Assembly: GCF_900142105.1 (NCBI RefSeq)
Contig: NZ_FQZS01000003.1
Span: forward strand, 359,114 to 423,113
Reading direction: 5' to 3'
Length of the DNA: 64,000 nt
Source of the DNA: Lutispora thermophila DSM 19022
Lineage (GTDB): Bacteria; Bacillota; Clostridia; Lutisporales; Lutisporaceae
Shown here: in pieces, positions 53,558-63,752 of the stretch
Layout of the letters: each line of letters starts with the position of its first letter
Position numbering within the stretch: position 1 is the first letter of the stretch
Made by a program: the position numbers and the translations under genes
The notes under the pieces: generated by a model
Databases searched by the model: none
What the model saw: the letters and a program-made list of their open reading frames with translations, nothing else
What the model was told of the DNA's origin: nothing

Positions 53558-54502
53558 ATGTTAAAGTATTCGCTAAAGAGACTGGGGCAATCTTTGATCA
53601 CTCTGTTTATAATCGTTACAGTTGTTTTTCTTCTCATGAGATTGATGCCGGAGGAAGGATACTTTGGTCAAGCTTATGAAAAACTGGATGAAGCACAGAG
53701 GGAAGCGATACTGGCTGGTATGGGACTTAGAGATCCTATACACATTCAGTTGTTGAACTTTTATAAGTCAATATTATCTGGAGATTTAGGAGTATCTAAT
53801 ATATATAGACCAAAGGTTCCTATTGCGGAGATACTCAAATCAAAAATCCCCTATTCATTGTATTTTGGATTGACTGCTGTAGCCATATCACTCGTATTCG
53901 GTGTTTCTCTTGGCATATTAATGGCAAGGAGCAAAAGCAAATTTTGGGATAAGCTAGGTACTTGTTATATAGTATTCATAAATGCAGTTCCTGCTGCTGT
54001 GTACTACCTGTTTATTCAGCTTTATCTGACAGGCATTTTCAATGTACCTATGTTGTTTAAAGCTGATGATCCGAGGACTTGGATTCTGCCTGCCATATCC
54101 ATGTCATTGGGTGGTACTGCATCCTATGCCATGTGGATGAGGAGATACATGGTAGACGAGTTAAACAAGGATTATGTAAAATTAGCAAGGGCTAAAGGTT
54201 TGAGAAACAAGGCTATAATGGTAAAGCATGTGTTCAGAAATGCCTTTGTTCCTATGGCTCAGTACTTGCCAAGTACCATATTGTATACAATTGCAGGTTC
54301 CATCTATATAGAATCATTATATTCCATACCAGGTATGGGCGGGCTTTTGGTGGATGTTATTCAAAGGCAAGATAATACTGTAGTTCAGGCATTGGTATTG
54401 ATTTATTCATCTATTGGTATTGTAGGTTTATTCTTAGGTGATATTTTGATGGCATTATTTGATCCTAGAATCAATTTGAACAAGAAAGGTGGTGCCAGAT
54501 AA
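53558..54502 (+). CDS. Oligopeptide ABC importer permease (DppB/OppB type)
   Basis: 314 residues with six predicted helices. EAA loop is DYVKLARAKGLRNKAIMVKHV and the typical GSIYIESLYSIPGMG follows; ends FDPRINLNKKG. GGGGG precedes the ATG. The stop overlaps the next start (TAATG). Confidence 0.94.
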   Translation: MLKYSLKRLGQSLITLFIIVTVVFLLMRLMPEEGYFGQAYEKLDEAQREAILAGMGLRDPIHIQLLNFYKSILSGDLGVSNIYRPKVPIAEILKSKIPYSLYFGLTAVAISLVFGVSLGILMARSKSKFWDKLGTCYIVFINAVPAAVYYLFIQLYLTGIFNVPMLFKADDPRTWILPAISMSLGGTASYAMWMRRYMVDELNKDYVKLARAKGLRNKAIMVKHVFRNAFVPMAQYLPSTILYTIAGSIYIESLYSIPGMGGLLVDVIQRQDNTVVQALVLIYSSIGIVGLFLGDILMALFDPRINLNKKGGAR

Positions 54503-55470
54503 TGGGTAACAAGAAAATTAACAAAGTAACAGATGGCATAACAGAAAATTTATTTGAATTTGCTGAATTCGATGATGCTGAAGCGCAGAGAGCAGGATAT
54601 TCCAATTATTCATACTGGCGTTCCACTTGGCAGGTGTTTATAAAGAACAGAGTGGCCTTTGCTCTTTTGATATTGATTATTGTATTGGTGTCATTTACTA
54701 TAATACAACCTTATTTACCCAATCAGAAACATCCTACCAAGATTTATATTGATGAGACAACAAACATGCAGTTAAGAAATCATCCACCGGATAAAGAATT
54801 TTGGTTTGGTACAAATTCCATTGGTCAGGACCTATGGTCTAGAATATGGAGCGGTACAAGAACTTCGCTTTTCATTGGAGTAGTTGTTGGACTTTGGGAA
54901 GCATTTGCAGGAATAATTATTGGAGCATTGTGGGGATATGTAAGATCTTTGGACCGAATCATAACCGAGATATATAATGTTTTGGACAATATTCCAGTTA
55001 CAATTGTGCTTATTTTAATGACTTATATAATGAGACCTAGTTTGACCACTATAATTGTAGCCATGTGCATAACAGGATGGCTTGGAATGGCGCGATTTGT
55101 GCGAAACCTTATCGTTATCATAAGAGATAGAGAATACAATCTGGCATCTAAATGTTTAGGCACTCCAACAAGAAGAATAATCACTAAAAATCTTCTTCCA
55201 TATTTAGTATCCGTAATCATGTTGAGAATAGCATTGGCTATTCCCGCAGCAATAGGCTATGAAGTATTTCTAACATATATAGGTTTGGGGCTTCCTGTAA
55301 GCATTCCATCACTGGGCAACCTTATAAATGAGGGAAGAGCTCTAATGATGGTTCCATCCTTGAGATATCAGTTGATTTTCCCTGCTATCGTATTATCCAT
55401 GATTACCATATCCTTTTATGTAATGGGTAATGCTTTTGCAGATGCGGCTGATCCGAGAAACCATGTTTAG
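54502..55470 (+). CDS. Oligopeptide ABC importer permease (DppC/OppC type)
   Basis: 322 residues. A long cytoplasmic N-terminus, TM about 49-67, FGTNSIGQDLWSR (about 98-110), the EAA region REYNLASKCLGTPTRRII, and the ending DAADPRNHV. Coupled to the preceding permease by 1-bp overlap. Confidence 0.94.
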   Translation: MGNKKINKVTDGITENLFEFAEFDDAEAQRAGYSNYSYWRSTWQVFIKNRVAFALLILIIVLVSFTIIQPYLPNQKHPTKIYIDETTNMQLRNHPPDKEFWFGTNSIGQDLWSRIWSGTRTSLFIGVVVGLWEAFAGIIIGALWGYVRSLDRIITEIYNVLDNIPVTIVLILMTYIMRPSLTTIIVAMCITGWLGMARFVRNLIVIIRDREYNLASKCLGTPTRRIITKNLLPYLVSVIMLRIALAIPAAIGYEVFLTYIGLGLPVSIPSLGNLINEGRALMMVPSLRYQLIFPAIVLSMITISFYVMGNAFADAADPRNHV

Positions 55471-55481
55471 GAGGTGCTAAT

Positions 55482-56531
55482 ATGGAGGAATCGAAAGTAA
55501 TATTATCTGTTAATGACTTGGTTGTAAAGTTTAAGCTAAGAGGAAAAATATTGACTGCAATAAGGGAAGCATCTCTGGACTTATATGAGGGTGAGAGCTT
55601 GGCTATTGTAGGAGAATCGGGTTCGGGCAAATCCGTATTTACCAAAACCTTTATGGGACTCTTGGATGGCAATGGTTGGGTGGATTCGGGAAGCATAATG
55701 TTTGAAGGTCAGGATTTGGCTAAATATAAAACAGAAGATGATTGGATAAAGATAAGAGGGAAGAAAATCGCTATGGTATTTCAAGATCCTATGACATCCC
55801 TAAATCCTCTTAAAACCATTGGGAAACAGGTCCAAGAAGCAGTAGAGCTTCATCAAGGTTTAAGAAAAGATGAGGCCAAAAAAGCTGTTTTGGAGATTTT
55901 GAGTGATGTAGGAATATCGGATCCTGAAAGAAGATATAAGCAGTACCCCCATGAATTTTCCGGAGGTATGAGGCAAAGGGTTGTAATAGCTATAGCGGTG
56001 GCATGCAAACCAAGAATTCTTATATGTGATGAGCCTACAACTGCCTTGGATGTAACAATACAAGCCCAGATATTGAACCTGCTAAAGAGCTTGAAGGAGA
56101 AATATAATCTAACTACCATATATATAACTCATGATTTAGGGGTTGTAGCTAATGTAGCAGATAGAATAGCCGTTATGTATGCAGGTGATATTATTGAAAT
56201 AGGAAAATGCGAAGAGGTTTTCTACAATCCGCAACACCCTTATACATGGGCGCTGCTATCATCTTTACCCCAGTTAGGTGTGAAGGGTAAACCTCTTAAC
56301 TCTATAAAGGGCACACCGCCGAATCTATTTTATGAAATTAAAGGAGATGCCTTTGCACCTCGTAATCCAAAAGCTTTGAAAATAGATTTCGTAAAAAAAC
56401 CACCTTATTTTTCAGTAAGCCCAACACACAAAGCAAAAACATGGTTACTGGATCCACGAGCGCCAAAGGTAGAACCGCCTGAGTCTATTGCAATACTTCG
56501 AAAGCAATGGGGGTTGAATGACAATGCATGA
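55482..56531 (+). CDS. Oligopeptide ABC importer ATPase (DppD/OppD type)
   Basis: 349 residues. Walker A GESGSGKS, signature SGGMRQR, Walker [14 protein letters not shown]-terminal oligopeptide extension is present but the usual cysteine cluster is missing: the segment [11 protein letters not shown] has Asn where FxxRC is normal, so any metal-cluster function is lost here. AGGAGG precedes the ATG. Confidence 0.94.
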   Translation: MEESKVILSVNDLVVKFKLRGKILTAIREASLDLYEGESLAIVGESGSGKSVFTKTFMGLLDGNGWVDSGSIMFEGQDLAKYKTEDDWIKIRGKKIAMVFQDPMTSLNPLKTIGKQVQEAVELHQGLRKDEAKKAVLEILSDVGISDPERRYKQYPHEFSGGMRQRVVIAIAVACKPRILICDEPTTALDVTIQAQILNLLKSLKEKYNLTTIYITHDLGVVANVADRIAVMYAGDIIEIGKCEEVFYNPQHPYTWALLSSLPQLGVKGKPLNSIKGTPPNLFYEIKGDAFAPRNPKALKIDFVKKPPYFSVSPTHKAKTWLLDPRAPKVEPPESIAILRKQWGLNDNA

Positions 56532-57462
56532 AAAAGAAATCCTGTTAGAAGTTAAAAATCTATCTGTAGAATTTAATAAGGGCACTAAGAGTAGATTTAG
56601 AGCGGTTGATAATGTAAGCTTCTTTATATATAAGGGAGAAACCTTTGGACTGGTTGGAGAATCAGGATCCGGCAAAACTACGATAGGAAGAGCAATAATA
56701 CGTCTCAATGAAGCAACAGAGGGTGAAATATTATTCAAGGGAAAGAAGATAAATGGAAAGATAGACAAGGAATTAGATAAAGAAATTACGAGAAAAATTC
56801 AGATGATTTTCCAGGATCCAATGGCTTCCCTTAATGAAAGAGCAAAGGTTGATTATATAGTATCTGAAGGTCTATATAATATCAAAAACTATAAAACAGA
56901 AGAAGAAAGAAGAGCAAAGGTAGAAAAGGCCTTACTGGATGTTGGATTGCTGCCGGAATTTTTAAGCCGTTTTCCCCACGAGTTTTCCGGTGGCCAAAGG
57001 CAGAGAATAGGAATTGCCAGAGCTTTGGTTATGGAGCCGGAACTCATAATAGCTGATGAACCTATATCTGCGCTGGATGTTTCAATACGTGCCCAGGTAT
57101 TGAATCTTATGTCTGAGCTTCAGAAAGAAAAGGGACTAACATATTTATTTATAGCTCACGACTTATCCGTTGTTAGATTCATAACGGACAGATTAGCTGT
57201 AATCCATAAAGGAAAAATTGTAGAACTGGCAGAAACTGAAAAACTTTTTACTCATCCATTGCATCCATATACAAGAGCTTTGCTTTCGGCAATACCATTG
57301 CCGGATCCAAGGCGTGAGAAGAATAAGGTTCTTGAAGTCTATGATCCTGGCTGTCATGATTACTCCATTGATAAGCCTAAATGGGTGGAGATAGAACCAG
57401 AGCATTTTGTATTAGGAAATGAAAAGGAATTGCAGGAATATAGGAAGATACTGGAGCAGTAA
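56518..57462 (+). CDS. Oligopeptide ABC importer ATPase (DppF/OppF type)
   Basis: 314 residues. Walker A GESGSGKT, signature SGGQRQR, Walker [13 protein letters not shown]. As in its partner, the C-terminal extension lacks the cysteine cluster (ends [19 protein letters not shown], one Cys). Overlaps the previous gene by 14 bp. Confidence 0.94.
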   Translation: MTMHEKEILLEVKNLSVEFNKGTKSRFRAVDNVSFFIYKGETFGLVGESGSGKTTIGRAIIRLNEATEGEILFKGKKINGKIDKELDKEITRKIQMIFQDPMASLNERAKVDYIVSEGLYNIKNYKTEEERRAKVEKALLDVGLLPEFLSRFPHEFSGGQRQRIGIARALVMEPELIIADEPISALDVSIRAQVLNLMSELQKEKGLTYLFIAHDLSVVRFITDRLAVIHKGKIVELAETEKLFTHPLHPYTRALLSAIPLPDPRREKNKVLEVYDPGCHDYSIDKPKWVEIEPEHFVLGNEKELQEYRKILEQ

Positions 57463-57503
57463 AAGATGAATCTGGGGTTTAGTATCAAATTGGAGGTTAT
57501 ATT

Positions 57504-58532
57504 TTGAAAGAAATTGAATTAAAAGATATAACATTGAGACATAAAGGTTTGGATTTTCAATCAGGCATATGCGACAGAGTAATGTTGAACGACAAGGGTC
57601 AATTGGAATTGAAGGAAAACATTTTAAATGGAATATATACATCAGTTGAAGTTAATGCAAAAAAGTTTAAAAACATAGTCGCAGCTTGGAATGCAGAAAC
57701 CCCGGAAGGAACAGAAGTAGAGGTGCTGTTTAAGGTAAGAAGGGAAGCTGAATGGTCCATTTGGTTTTCTTATGGAAAATGGTCCTTGGAAAATAGAGCT
57801 AGCATAAATAACCAGAAAGATCATATCGCTGTCATGGATATTGATACTATAAACATCCTCGATAGAAAAGCAGCTGATGGATTTATGTATAAAGTTGTAA
57901 TGAGAAGAAACTCAATAAAATTATCAAGTCCAAAGTTAACAGCTATATCAGCAGCATTAAAGCTGTCAGATAGTGATGAAGAAATCATTGTAGAAAAAAA
58001 TGAATGGCTGAAGGACTTGAAAGTACCTGAAAGATCACAGATGGTTATTCCTAAAATAGGAAATATAATATGCAGTCCCACATCTGTAGCCATGATTATG
58101 GAATATTATGGTGTAAATATACCTACTGAAGATGTAGCTTTAGGTGTATATGACAGCGGAGCAGAAATATATGGCAACTGGTCTTACAATGTGGCTTATG
58201 CAGGAGCTAATGGCTTTGATGCTTATATCGAAAGGTACCCTTCAATTGCAAAATTAAAGAAAATGATTTCCATGGATATACCTGTTGTTGCATCTATTAG
58301 AACAAAAGATAAGGAAGATATAATAGGCTCACCTATGGCATATCCTTCAGGACACTTGTTAGTTGTTCGAGGTTTTACCATAAAAGATGGTGAGGAGTAC
58401 ATTATTGTCAACGATCCTGCAGCTCCTGATTATGATACAGTAAGAAGAGAATATAGACTTGCTGAGTTTGAAAAAGCTTGGTCAGGAATAGTGTATATTT
58501 TGCAACCTAAGTCTGATAACTCTGTAATTTAA
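57504..58532 (+). CDS. C39-type cysteine peptidase
   Basis: 342 residues, no signal peptide. The N-terminal half is a beta-rich domain; the catalytic half (about 175-340) has the cysteine in NIICSPTSVAMIMEYYG, histidine in PSGHLLVVRGF and aspartate/asparagine in IIVNDPAAPDYD, the C39_2 arrangement. TTG start with GGAGG 9 nt upstream. As part of the peptide-import operon it probably cleaves imported peptides or cell-wall peptides in the cytoplasm. Confidence 0.87.
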   Translation: MKEIELKDITLRHKGLDFQSGICDRVMLNDKGQLELKENILNGIYTSVEVNAKKFKNIVAAWNAETPEGTEVEVLFKVRREAEWSIWFSYGKWSLENRASINNQKDHIAVMDIDTINILDRKAADGFMYKVVMRRNSIKLSSPKLTAISAALKLSDSDEEIIVEKNEWLKDLKVPERSQMVIPKIGNIICSPTSVAMIMEYYGVNIPTEDVALGVYDSGAEIYGNWSYNVAYAGANGFDAYIERYPSIAKLKKMISMDIPVVASIRTKDKEDIIGSPMAYPSGHLLVVRGFTIKDGEEYIIVNDPAAPDYDTVRREYRLAEFEKAWSGIVYILQPKSDNSVI

Positions 58533-58576
58533 CTATTGTTATATGATTTTTAAGTTATGGGAAAGGAGAAGGGCAG

Positions 58577-59398
58577 TTGAAATTATATATATCCGTAGAT
58601 ATGGAAGGAATATGGGGATTGGTATCTTCCTCCCATGTATCAAATGATTCAAGTGAGTATAACCGCGCTAGAAAGCTTATGACTCAAGAAGCAAACTGGG
58701 CAATAGAAGAGGCTTTTAATAATGGGGCTACTGAAGTAGTAGTAAACGATTCTCACAGCAGTATGGATAATCTGCTGATAGAAGAATTGGATCCTAGAGC
58801 TCAATTGATAAGTGGAAGTCCTAAGCCATTTAGTATGATGGAAGGTATTGATGATACCTTTGACGGAGTCATATATGTTGGATATCACTCAAGGGCAGGC
58901 ACTATAAATGGACTTTATAATCACACATATTCAAGCAAATCCATAGCAAATGTTACAATCAATGGAAAGAGAATGGGAGAATGCGGCATCAATGCAGGAG
59001 TAGCAGGATACTTTGGTATTCCTATTCTTGCCATATCAGGAGATGACATGCTGGCAGCCCAGGCTAAAGAAGAGATAGGAGATTTGGAAACGATAATTGT
59101 CAAAAAGGCAATTTCCAGATATTGCGCCCATAACTTCTCTAAAGAAACAGTTAGAGAGCTTTATAGAACAAAGCTAGCAGAAGCCATTAAGAATAGAGAT
59201 AGAAAACCAATTCTCAAATATGATGGCAAAATAACAATGGACATAGAATTCAACAAAGAAGTAATGGCTGGTAACGCTATGCTTTTGCCTGAAGCTATGA
59301 GAATTGATGAAAAGACTATAAGAATAGAAGCAGATGACTATATTAAGCTCTTTATGATGTTTAGAGCAGCTCTTAACTTAGGTGGATCAATTTCTTAA
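58577..59398 (+). CDS. dppA: D-aminopeptidase DppA (family M55)
   Basis: 273 residues. The SxDxEG motif SVDMEGIWG (about 6-14), NDSHSSMDN, VGYHSRAG and YNHTYSS with the metal-binding and catalytic residues match M55 D-aminopeptidases. B. subtilis DppA releases N-terminal D-amino acids, such as D-Ala, from peptides. TTG start behind AAGGAG. Last gene of the sigma-54 operon, followed by a strong terminator. Confidence 0.93.
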   Translation: MKLYISVDMEGIWGLVSSSHVSNDSSEYNRARKLMTQEANWAIEEAFNNGATEVVVNDSHSSMDNLLIEELDPRAQLISGSPKPFSMMEGIDDTFDGVIYVGYHSRAGTINGLYNHTYSSKSIANVTINGKRMGECGINAGVAGYFGIPILAISGDDMLAAQAKEEIGDLETIIVKKAISRYCAHNFSKETVRELYRTKLAEAIKNRDRKPILKYDGKITMDIEFNKEVMAGNAMLLPEAMRIDEKTIRIEADDYIKLFMMFRAALNLGGSIS

Positions 59399-59423
59399 GA
59401 AATTCATAAAAATATGATATGAA

Positions 59424-59470
59424 AAAAGAGGCTTTCTTATTAAAATGTTTATAAGAAAGCCTCTTTTCTA
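59424..59470 (+). terminator. Terminator of the sigma-54 operon
   Basis: AAAAGAGGCTTTCTTAT (59424-59440) pairs perfectly over 17 bp with ATAAGAAAGCCTCTTTT (59451-59467). Confidence 0.95.
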
Positions 59471-59521
59471 GTTATTACAAAGATTCAGTTTTTTAAGTAA
59501 TTATTTGTTGAAAAAAATTAT

Positions 59522-59551
59522 TTGACATCCCTTGGAGAATTGAACTAATAT
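59522..59551 (+). promoter_or_regulatory. Probable rubrerythrin promoter
   Basis: TTGACA (59522-59527), 18-bp spacer, TAATAT (59546-59551). Confidence 0.65.
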
Positions 59552-59627
59552 ATACAGTAAGAATATGTATTATTTGCCATTATTTTAGCCATACTATGTA
59601 AGAATAGTTTGGAAAGGAGGATAATAA

Positions 59628-60185
59628 ATGGCAGTAAATAATGACATGACTGCGGATTTTTTGCGCTCTGCTTATGGTGGAGAAAGTATGGCTCATATGA
59701 GATATCTGATATGGGGTGATGTGGCTGATAAAGAAAACATGCCCAATATTGGAAGACTCTTTAGAGCCATAGCCTATGCTGAACAGGCACATGCTACTAA
59801 CCATTTTAAAGCTCTAAAGGAGAGAGAAGGAGCTTATAGTGTAACTGCAGGTGGGGTATTTGGTTTAGGTAAGACCGTAGACAATTTACAAGGTGCCATA
59901 GATGGAGAGTTGCATGAAGTAGAGCAAATGTATCCTGTATATCTGGAAACAGCCAAATTCCAAAATGAGAAAGATGCAGAAAAGGCTTTCCATTATGCCC
60001 TTGAGGCAGAAAAGATACATGCTCAGCTTTTCAAGAAAGCTCAGGATGCTGCAAAAGAGGGCAAGGATATGGAAATAGGCCCAGTATATATTTGCCCGGT
60101 TTGTGGTTATACGGTTACAGATCATGCTCCAGATGCTTGTCCTGTATGCGGAGCTAAGAAAGGTATGTTTAAAGTATTTGAATAA
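59628..60185 (+). CDS. rbr: Rubrerythrin
   Basis: 185 residues. N-terminal ferritin-like diiron domain (FLRSAYGGESMAHMRY; EQAHATNHF; later HEVEQMY and EAEKIHAQLF with the Glu/His ligands) and a C-terminal rubredoxin domain with ICPVCGY and CPVCGAKKGMF. It reduces hydrogen peroxide in the cytoplasm of anaerobes. AAAGGAGG precedes the ATG. Confidence 0.96.
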   Translation: MAVNNDMTADFLRSAYGGESMAHMRYLIWGDVADKENMPNIGRLFRAIAYAEQAHATNHFKALKEREGAYSVTAGGVFGLGKTVDNLQGAIDGELHEVEQMYPVYLETAKFQNEKDAEKAFHYALEAEKIHAQLFKKAQDAAKEGKDMEIGPVYICPVCGYTVTDHAPDACPVCGAKKGMFKVFE

Positions 60186-60224
60186 GATATAAGTTCTAAG
60201 TATAGTTAAAAGAGCAGGGAAAAT

Positions 60225-60270
60225 AAATAGCCTGAAGTTTATAAAAAACTTCAGGCTATTTATTTTTTAA
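60225..60270 (+). terminator. Terminator after rubrerythrin
   Basis: AAATAGCCTGAAGTTT (60225-60240) pairs with AAACTTCAGGCTATTT (60246-60261), 16 bp, then ATTTTTT. Confidence 0.95.
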
Positions 60271-60370
60271 AAACACATGAAAATTTATAAAAATATATTG
60301 TATAATTATTCTTGTATATGTATAATAATTAAGTATCGATTGATAATTATTTAAATAGGGGGAAGAGATT

Positions 60371-61159
60371 ATGAAAAAAATGTTAAAAAAATCATTTCTA
60401 TTATGTGTGGTTGGCGTTTTAGCCTTATCTTTCACGGCATGTGTAAAACAAACGGAAACAGATAAGCTTGTGGTAGGGACAAGTGCTGATTATCCACCTT
60501 ATGAATGGCATATAATGCAAAATGGCGAGGACAAGATCGTAGGATTTGATATAGACATTGCTCAAGAGATAGCAAAAGATATGGGAAAAGAACTTGAAAT
60601 TAAGGATATGAACTTTTCATCTTTGTTAGGAGCTCTTGAAGCAGGTAAAGTAGACTTGGTTCTAGCAGGTATGACTCCTGATGATGAAAAGAAAAAGAAT
60701 GCTGATTTCAGTGATATATATTACACAGCTGAGCAAGGAGTAATTATTAGGCTGGAAGACAAGGATAAATACAAAACTGTAGATGATTTTCAAAGTGTAA
60801 AGGTATCTGTACAGCAGGGAACATCACAGGAAAAAATAGCAGCAGAACAATTAAAAGGCTGCCAGTTGAAAACACTGACAAAGGTAGGAGACCTGATACT
60901 TGATCTGAAAGCAAAAAAATGCGATGCAATTGTTCTTGAGTTGCCGGTGGCTAAGGCATATGTGGAAGAAAATCCTGACCTTATAATAAGTGAAGTGCAA
61001 GTAATAGATGAAGTAGGAGGATCTGCAGCAGCAGTAAAGAAAGGAAATACAGAGCTCCTCGAACAAGTGAATAAAACACTAAAAAGATTGGCTGATGAAG
61101 GCAAAATTGATGAATTTGTAGCTAATGCTATTAAACTGTCTTCAGGGATAAGTGAATAA
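60371..61159 (+). CDS. Polar amino-acid ABC importer, substrate-binding lipoprotein
   Basis: 262 residues of SBP_bac_3 type. Signal peptide with lipobox FTAC (Cys24). VGTSADYPPYEW (about 35-46), GFDIDIAQEIAKDMGKE and VDLVLAGMTPDDEKK match the amino-acid-binding group. Ligand not deducible. GGGGGAAG precedes the ATG. Confidence 0.93.
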   Translation: MKKMLKKSFLLCVVGVLALSFTACVKQTETDKLVVGTSADYPPYEWHIMQNGEDKIVGFDIDIAQEIAKDMGKELEIKDMNFSSLLGALEAGKVDLVLAGMTPDDEKKKNADFSDIYYTAEQGVIIRLEDKDKYKTVDDFQSVKVSVQQGTSQEKIAAEQLKGCQLKTLTKVGDLILDLKAKKCDAIVLELPVAKAYVEENPDLIISEVQVIDEVGGSAAAVKKGNTELLEQVNKTLKRLADEGKIDEFVANAIKLSSGISE

Positions 61160-61227
61160 ATTTGCAAGAATTGATTGAATAATTATTATTTTGCTGAATA
61201 CATGAGATAACTATAGGGGGAAGTAGG

Positions 61228-61917
61228 TTGGACTTTTTATTTTTAAAAAAATATGGTTGGTATTATTTAAATGGTGCAAAAAACACAATTTTGCTCACAT
61301 GTATAGCTATAACTTTCGGTATTATTCTGGGACTGATATTTGCATTATTCAGATTATCCAATAATAAGTTGCTTAGGTATATTGCTGTCACATATATAGA
61401 GATCATTAGGGGTACGCCTATTTTAATTCAAATAATGATACTTTATTTTGGCATATCCCAATATATAAGCCTCCCAGAAATACCTGCTTTGTCCAAGATC
61501 ATCGGTTATGACTCTTCAGATTTTATGATTGGAGCAGCAGCGGTGGCTATAAACAGTGGAGCATATGTGGCAGAAATAATCAGAGCTGGTATACAATCAA
61601 TAAACAAAGGACAGATGGAAGCGGCCAGATCCTTGGGGCTTGGCAGTTCCATGGCCATGAGGTATGTTATAATACCTCAAGCTTTCAAGAATATACTGCC
61701 GGCTTTGGGAAATGAATTTGTTACTCTTGTTAAAGAGACATCAATTGTGTCTGTTATAGGAATAATGGAACTTACAAAGGCCGGCGACATTGTAAGGGGA
61801 GCTACCGCAAAGGGATTTGAGCCACTTTTGGTAGCAGCATCCGTATATTTTTGCATTACTTTTGCGGCTTCCAGGTTTGTTGCTTTTCTTGAAAGGAGGA
61901 TGAAGGCAAGTGATTAA
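61228..61917 (+). CDS. Polar amino-acid ABC importer permease (HisM/ArtQ type)
   Basis: 229 residues, TTG start behind GGGGGAAG. Four to five helices, [14 protein letters not shown] (about 60-73), and the EAA loop [14 protein letters not shown]. It overlaps the ATPase gene by 8 bp. Confidence 0.93.
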   Translation: MDFLFLKKYGWYYLNGAKNTILLTCIAITFGIILGLIFALFRLSNNKLLRYIAVTYIEIIRGTPILIQIMILYFGISQYISLPEIPALSKIIGYDSSDFMIGAAAVAINSGAYVAEIIRAGIQSINKGQMEAARSLGLGSSMAMRYVIIPQAFKNILPALGNEFVTLVKETSIVSVIGIMELTKAGDIVRGATAKGFEPLLVAASVYFCITFAASRFVAFLERRMKASD

Positions 61918-62632
61918 GGTATCTAATCTTCATAAAAAATTCGGTAAATTAAATGTTTTGAAGGGTATAAATACTAATATTGAAAAGGGAGAAATTGTTG
62001 TCATCATTGGCCCCAGCGGCTCAGGTAAGAGTACATTTCTTAGATGCCTTAACATGTTGGAAGAGCCCGATCAAGGTGAGGTCATATTTCAAGGGATAAA
62101 ACTGAACGATAAAAAGTGTAACATAGATCAGCAAAGACAAAAGATGGGTATGGTATTTCAACAGTTTAACCTTTTTCCCCATATGACTATCGTGGAAAAC
62201 ATAATCTTAGCACCAACCAAGCTTAAAAAGGAAAATGAAGATGAGGCTAAGAGAAAAGCAGTGCAATTGCTCAAAAAAGTAGGATTAGAAGATAAGGCTG
62301 ATAGTTATCCTAATCAGTTATCAGGAGGGCAGAAGCAGAGAATAGCGATTGTAAGAGCATTGGCTATGTCGCCAGAAGTCATGCTTTTTGACGAACCTAC
62401 TTCAGCTCTTGATCCGGAGATGGTTGGAGAGGTTTTGGAGGTTATGAAAGGACTTGCAAAGGATGGAATGACTATGGTAGTGGTTACTCATGAGATGGGA
62501 TTTGCCAAAGAGGTTGCCACAAGAGTTATGTTTATGGATCAGGGACTCATAGTTGAAGAGGGGACACCGAAGGATGTCTTTGACAATCCTCAAAATCCAA
62601 GAATTAAAGAATTTTTAAGTAAGGTACTTTAG
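61910..62632 (+). CDS. Polar amino-acid ABC importer ATPase (GlnQ type)
   Basis: 240 residues, GTG start behind AAAGGAGG. Walker [10 protein letters not shown]-loop [12 protein letters not shown], signature LSGGQKQR, Walker [13 protein letters not shown] and switch VTHEMGF, all canonical. Confidence 0.95.
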   Translation: MIKVSNLHKKFGKLNVLKGINTNIEKGEIVVIIGPSGSGKSTFLRCLNMLEEPDQGEVIFQGIKLNDKKCNIDQQRQKMGMVFQQFNLFPHMTIVENIILAPTKLKKENEDEAKRKAVQLLKKVGLEDKADSYPNQLSGGQKQRIAIVRALAMSPEVMLFDEPTSALDPEMVGEVLEVMKGLAKDGMTMVVVTHEMGFAKEVATRVMFMDQGLIVEEGTPKDVFDNPQNPRIKEFLSKVL

Positions 62633-62705
62633 AAAAAAACATGCAAAATTTCTTATAAGGCTAAGTATACTATTTAAGAAAGATGAATGGGGTAAGAAAT
62701 AAGGG

Positions 62706-62740
62706 TAGCCTAGGGCTTGTGACGCCTTAGGCTATTTATT
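62706..62740. terminator. Bidirectional terminator between the importer and queG
   Basis: TAGCCTAGGGC (62706-62716) pairs with GCCTTAGGCTA (62724-62734), then TTTATT; it lies between convergent genes. Confidence 0.8.
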
Positions 62741-63626
62741 CGTTTATAAGTTGATGGTTTCTGATAAGTATAGCTTTTCCTCTCCAACTAAAAGCTCTAT
62801 CTCCGTATCTTCTTATAAATTCTTTGTTTGACATTTGCTTTAGCTCCTCACAATCAATGTTGTATGTAAGGTTCTCTCGAAATTCTTTAATGGTTGTTTT
62901 TTGAACATTCTTGTTATGAGGGCAGACATCCTGACAGACATCACAGCCCCATATCAGCCTGTGCTTTTTTAGTATTCCAATATCTTCTTTTGTCAAATCC
63001 CTCTTTTTCTGTGTTATGTAAGATTTGCATCTCAAGGGATTTATGGTAAAGTCTCCTAGGATACATTGTCCTGGGCAGTTTCTGACACAATTAAAGCATA
63101 GATAGCAGGTTCTATCTTGTGGTTTATCAGGCTCAAAGGGATAGTTGTTTATAATATATCCGATGAATACAAAGGAGCCATACTTGTCTGTTATCAAATG
63201 GCTGTTTATTCCTAAGAAACCTAAGCCAGCCCTATAGGCTACATGTCTGTCGCTAAGGGGACCGTTGTCTACAAAGGCCTTATATTGAAAGCCTTCTATA
63301 GTTGATTTTAAAAAGTCGGATATGGTTTCCAGTTTCTTTATTGCTATTTTGTGATAGTCTATACCATAAACATACTTTGATATGTTTGAATGTTCTTCAG
63401 TGCCTGTATAATAGGGAAAGAGGCACACTATAACAGATTTTGCATCTTCCAATGTTAATTTTGGGTTAAGCCTTTTTTCTATATCTTTTTCTTCAAAACC
63501 GCTTACATAATTTTTATCCAATTGATTTTTCCATATGACTCCAAAGTCATTGTAATATTCTGCTGGAGCAATTCCTACATTCTCTATTCCTATGGAGTTA
63601 CAAAACATAATCAAATTATTTTTCAC
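62736..63626 (-). CDS. queG: Epoxyqueuosine reductase
   Basis: 296 residues on the minus strand, from a GTG. The cobalamin/iron-sulfur enzyme completes queuosine in tRNA. DUF1730-like core has FVDNGPLSDRHVAYRAGLGF; two 4Fe-4S motifs are CYLCFNCVRNCPGQC and CDVCQDVCPHN. It lacks the C-terminal HEAT-like extension of E. coli QueG, as in many Firmicutes. Confidence 0.93.
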   Translation of the reverse strand: MKNNLIMFCNSIGIENVGIAPAEYYNDFGVIWKNQLDKNYVSGFEEKDIEKRLNPKLTLEDAKSVIVCLFPYYTGTEEHSNISKYVYGIDYHKIAIKKLETISDFLKSTIEGFQYKAFVDNGPLSDRHVAYRAGLGFLGINSHLITDKYGSFVFIGYIINNYPFEPDKPQDRTCYLCFNCVRNCPGQCILGDFTINPLRCKSYITQKKRDLTKEDIGILKKHRLIWGCDVCQDVCPHNKNVQKTTIKEFRENLTYNIDCEELKQMSNKEFIRRYGDRAFSWRGKAILIRNHQLINE

Positions 63627-63752
63627 TCAAATCCATCCTATCGAATATAATAATTTAACCTCTTGTGCTAGGTAGTAAGATTTGATTTTAAGGAATATTA
63701 TACCAACTAATAAGGGTATAAAATCCTTGCTAGATAATTTTGTGTGGATTAA

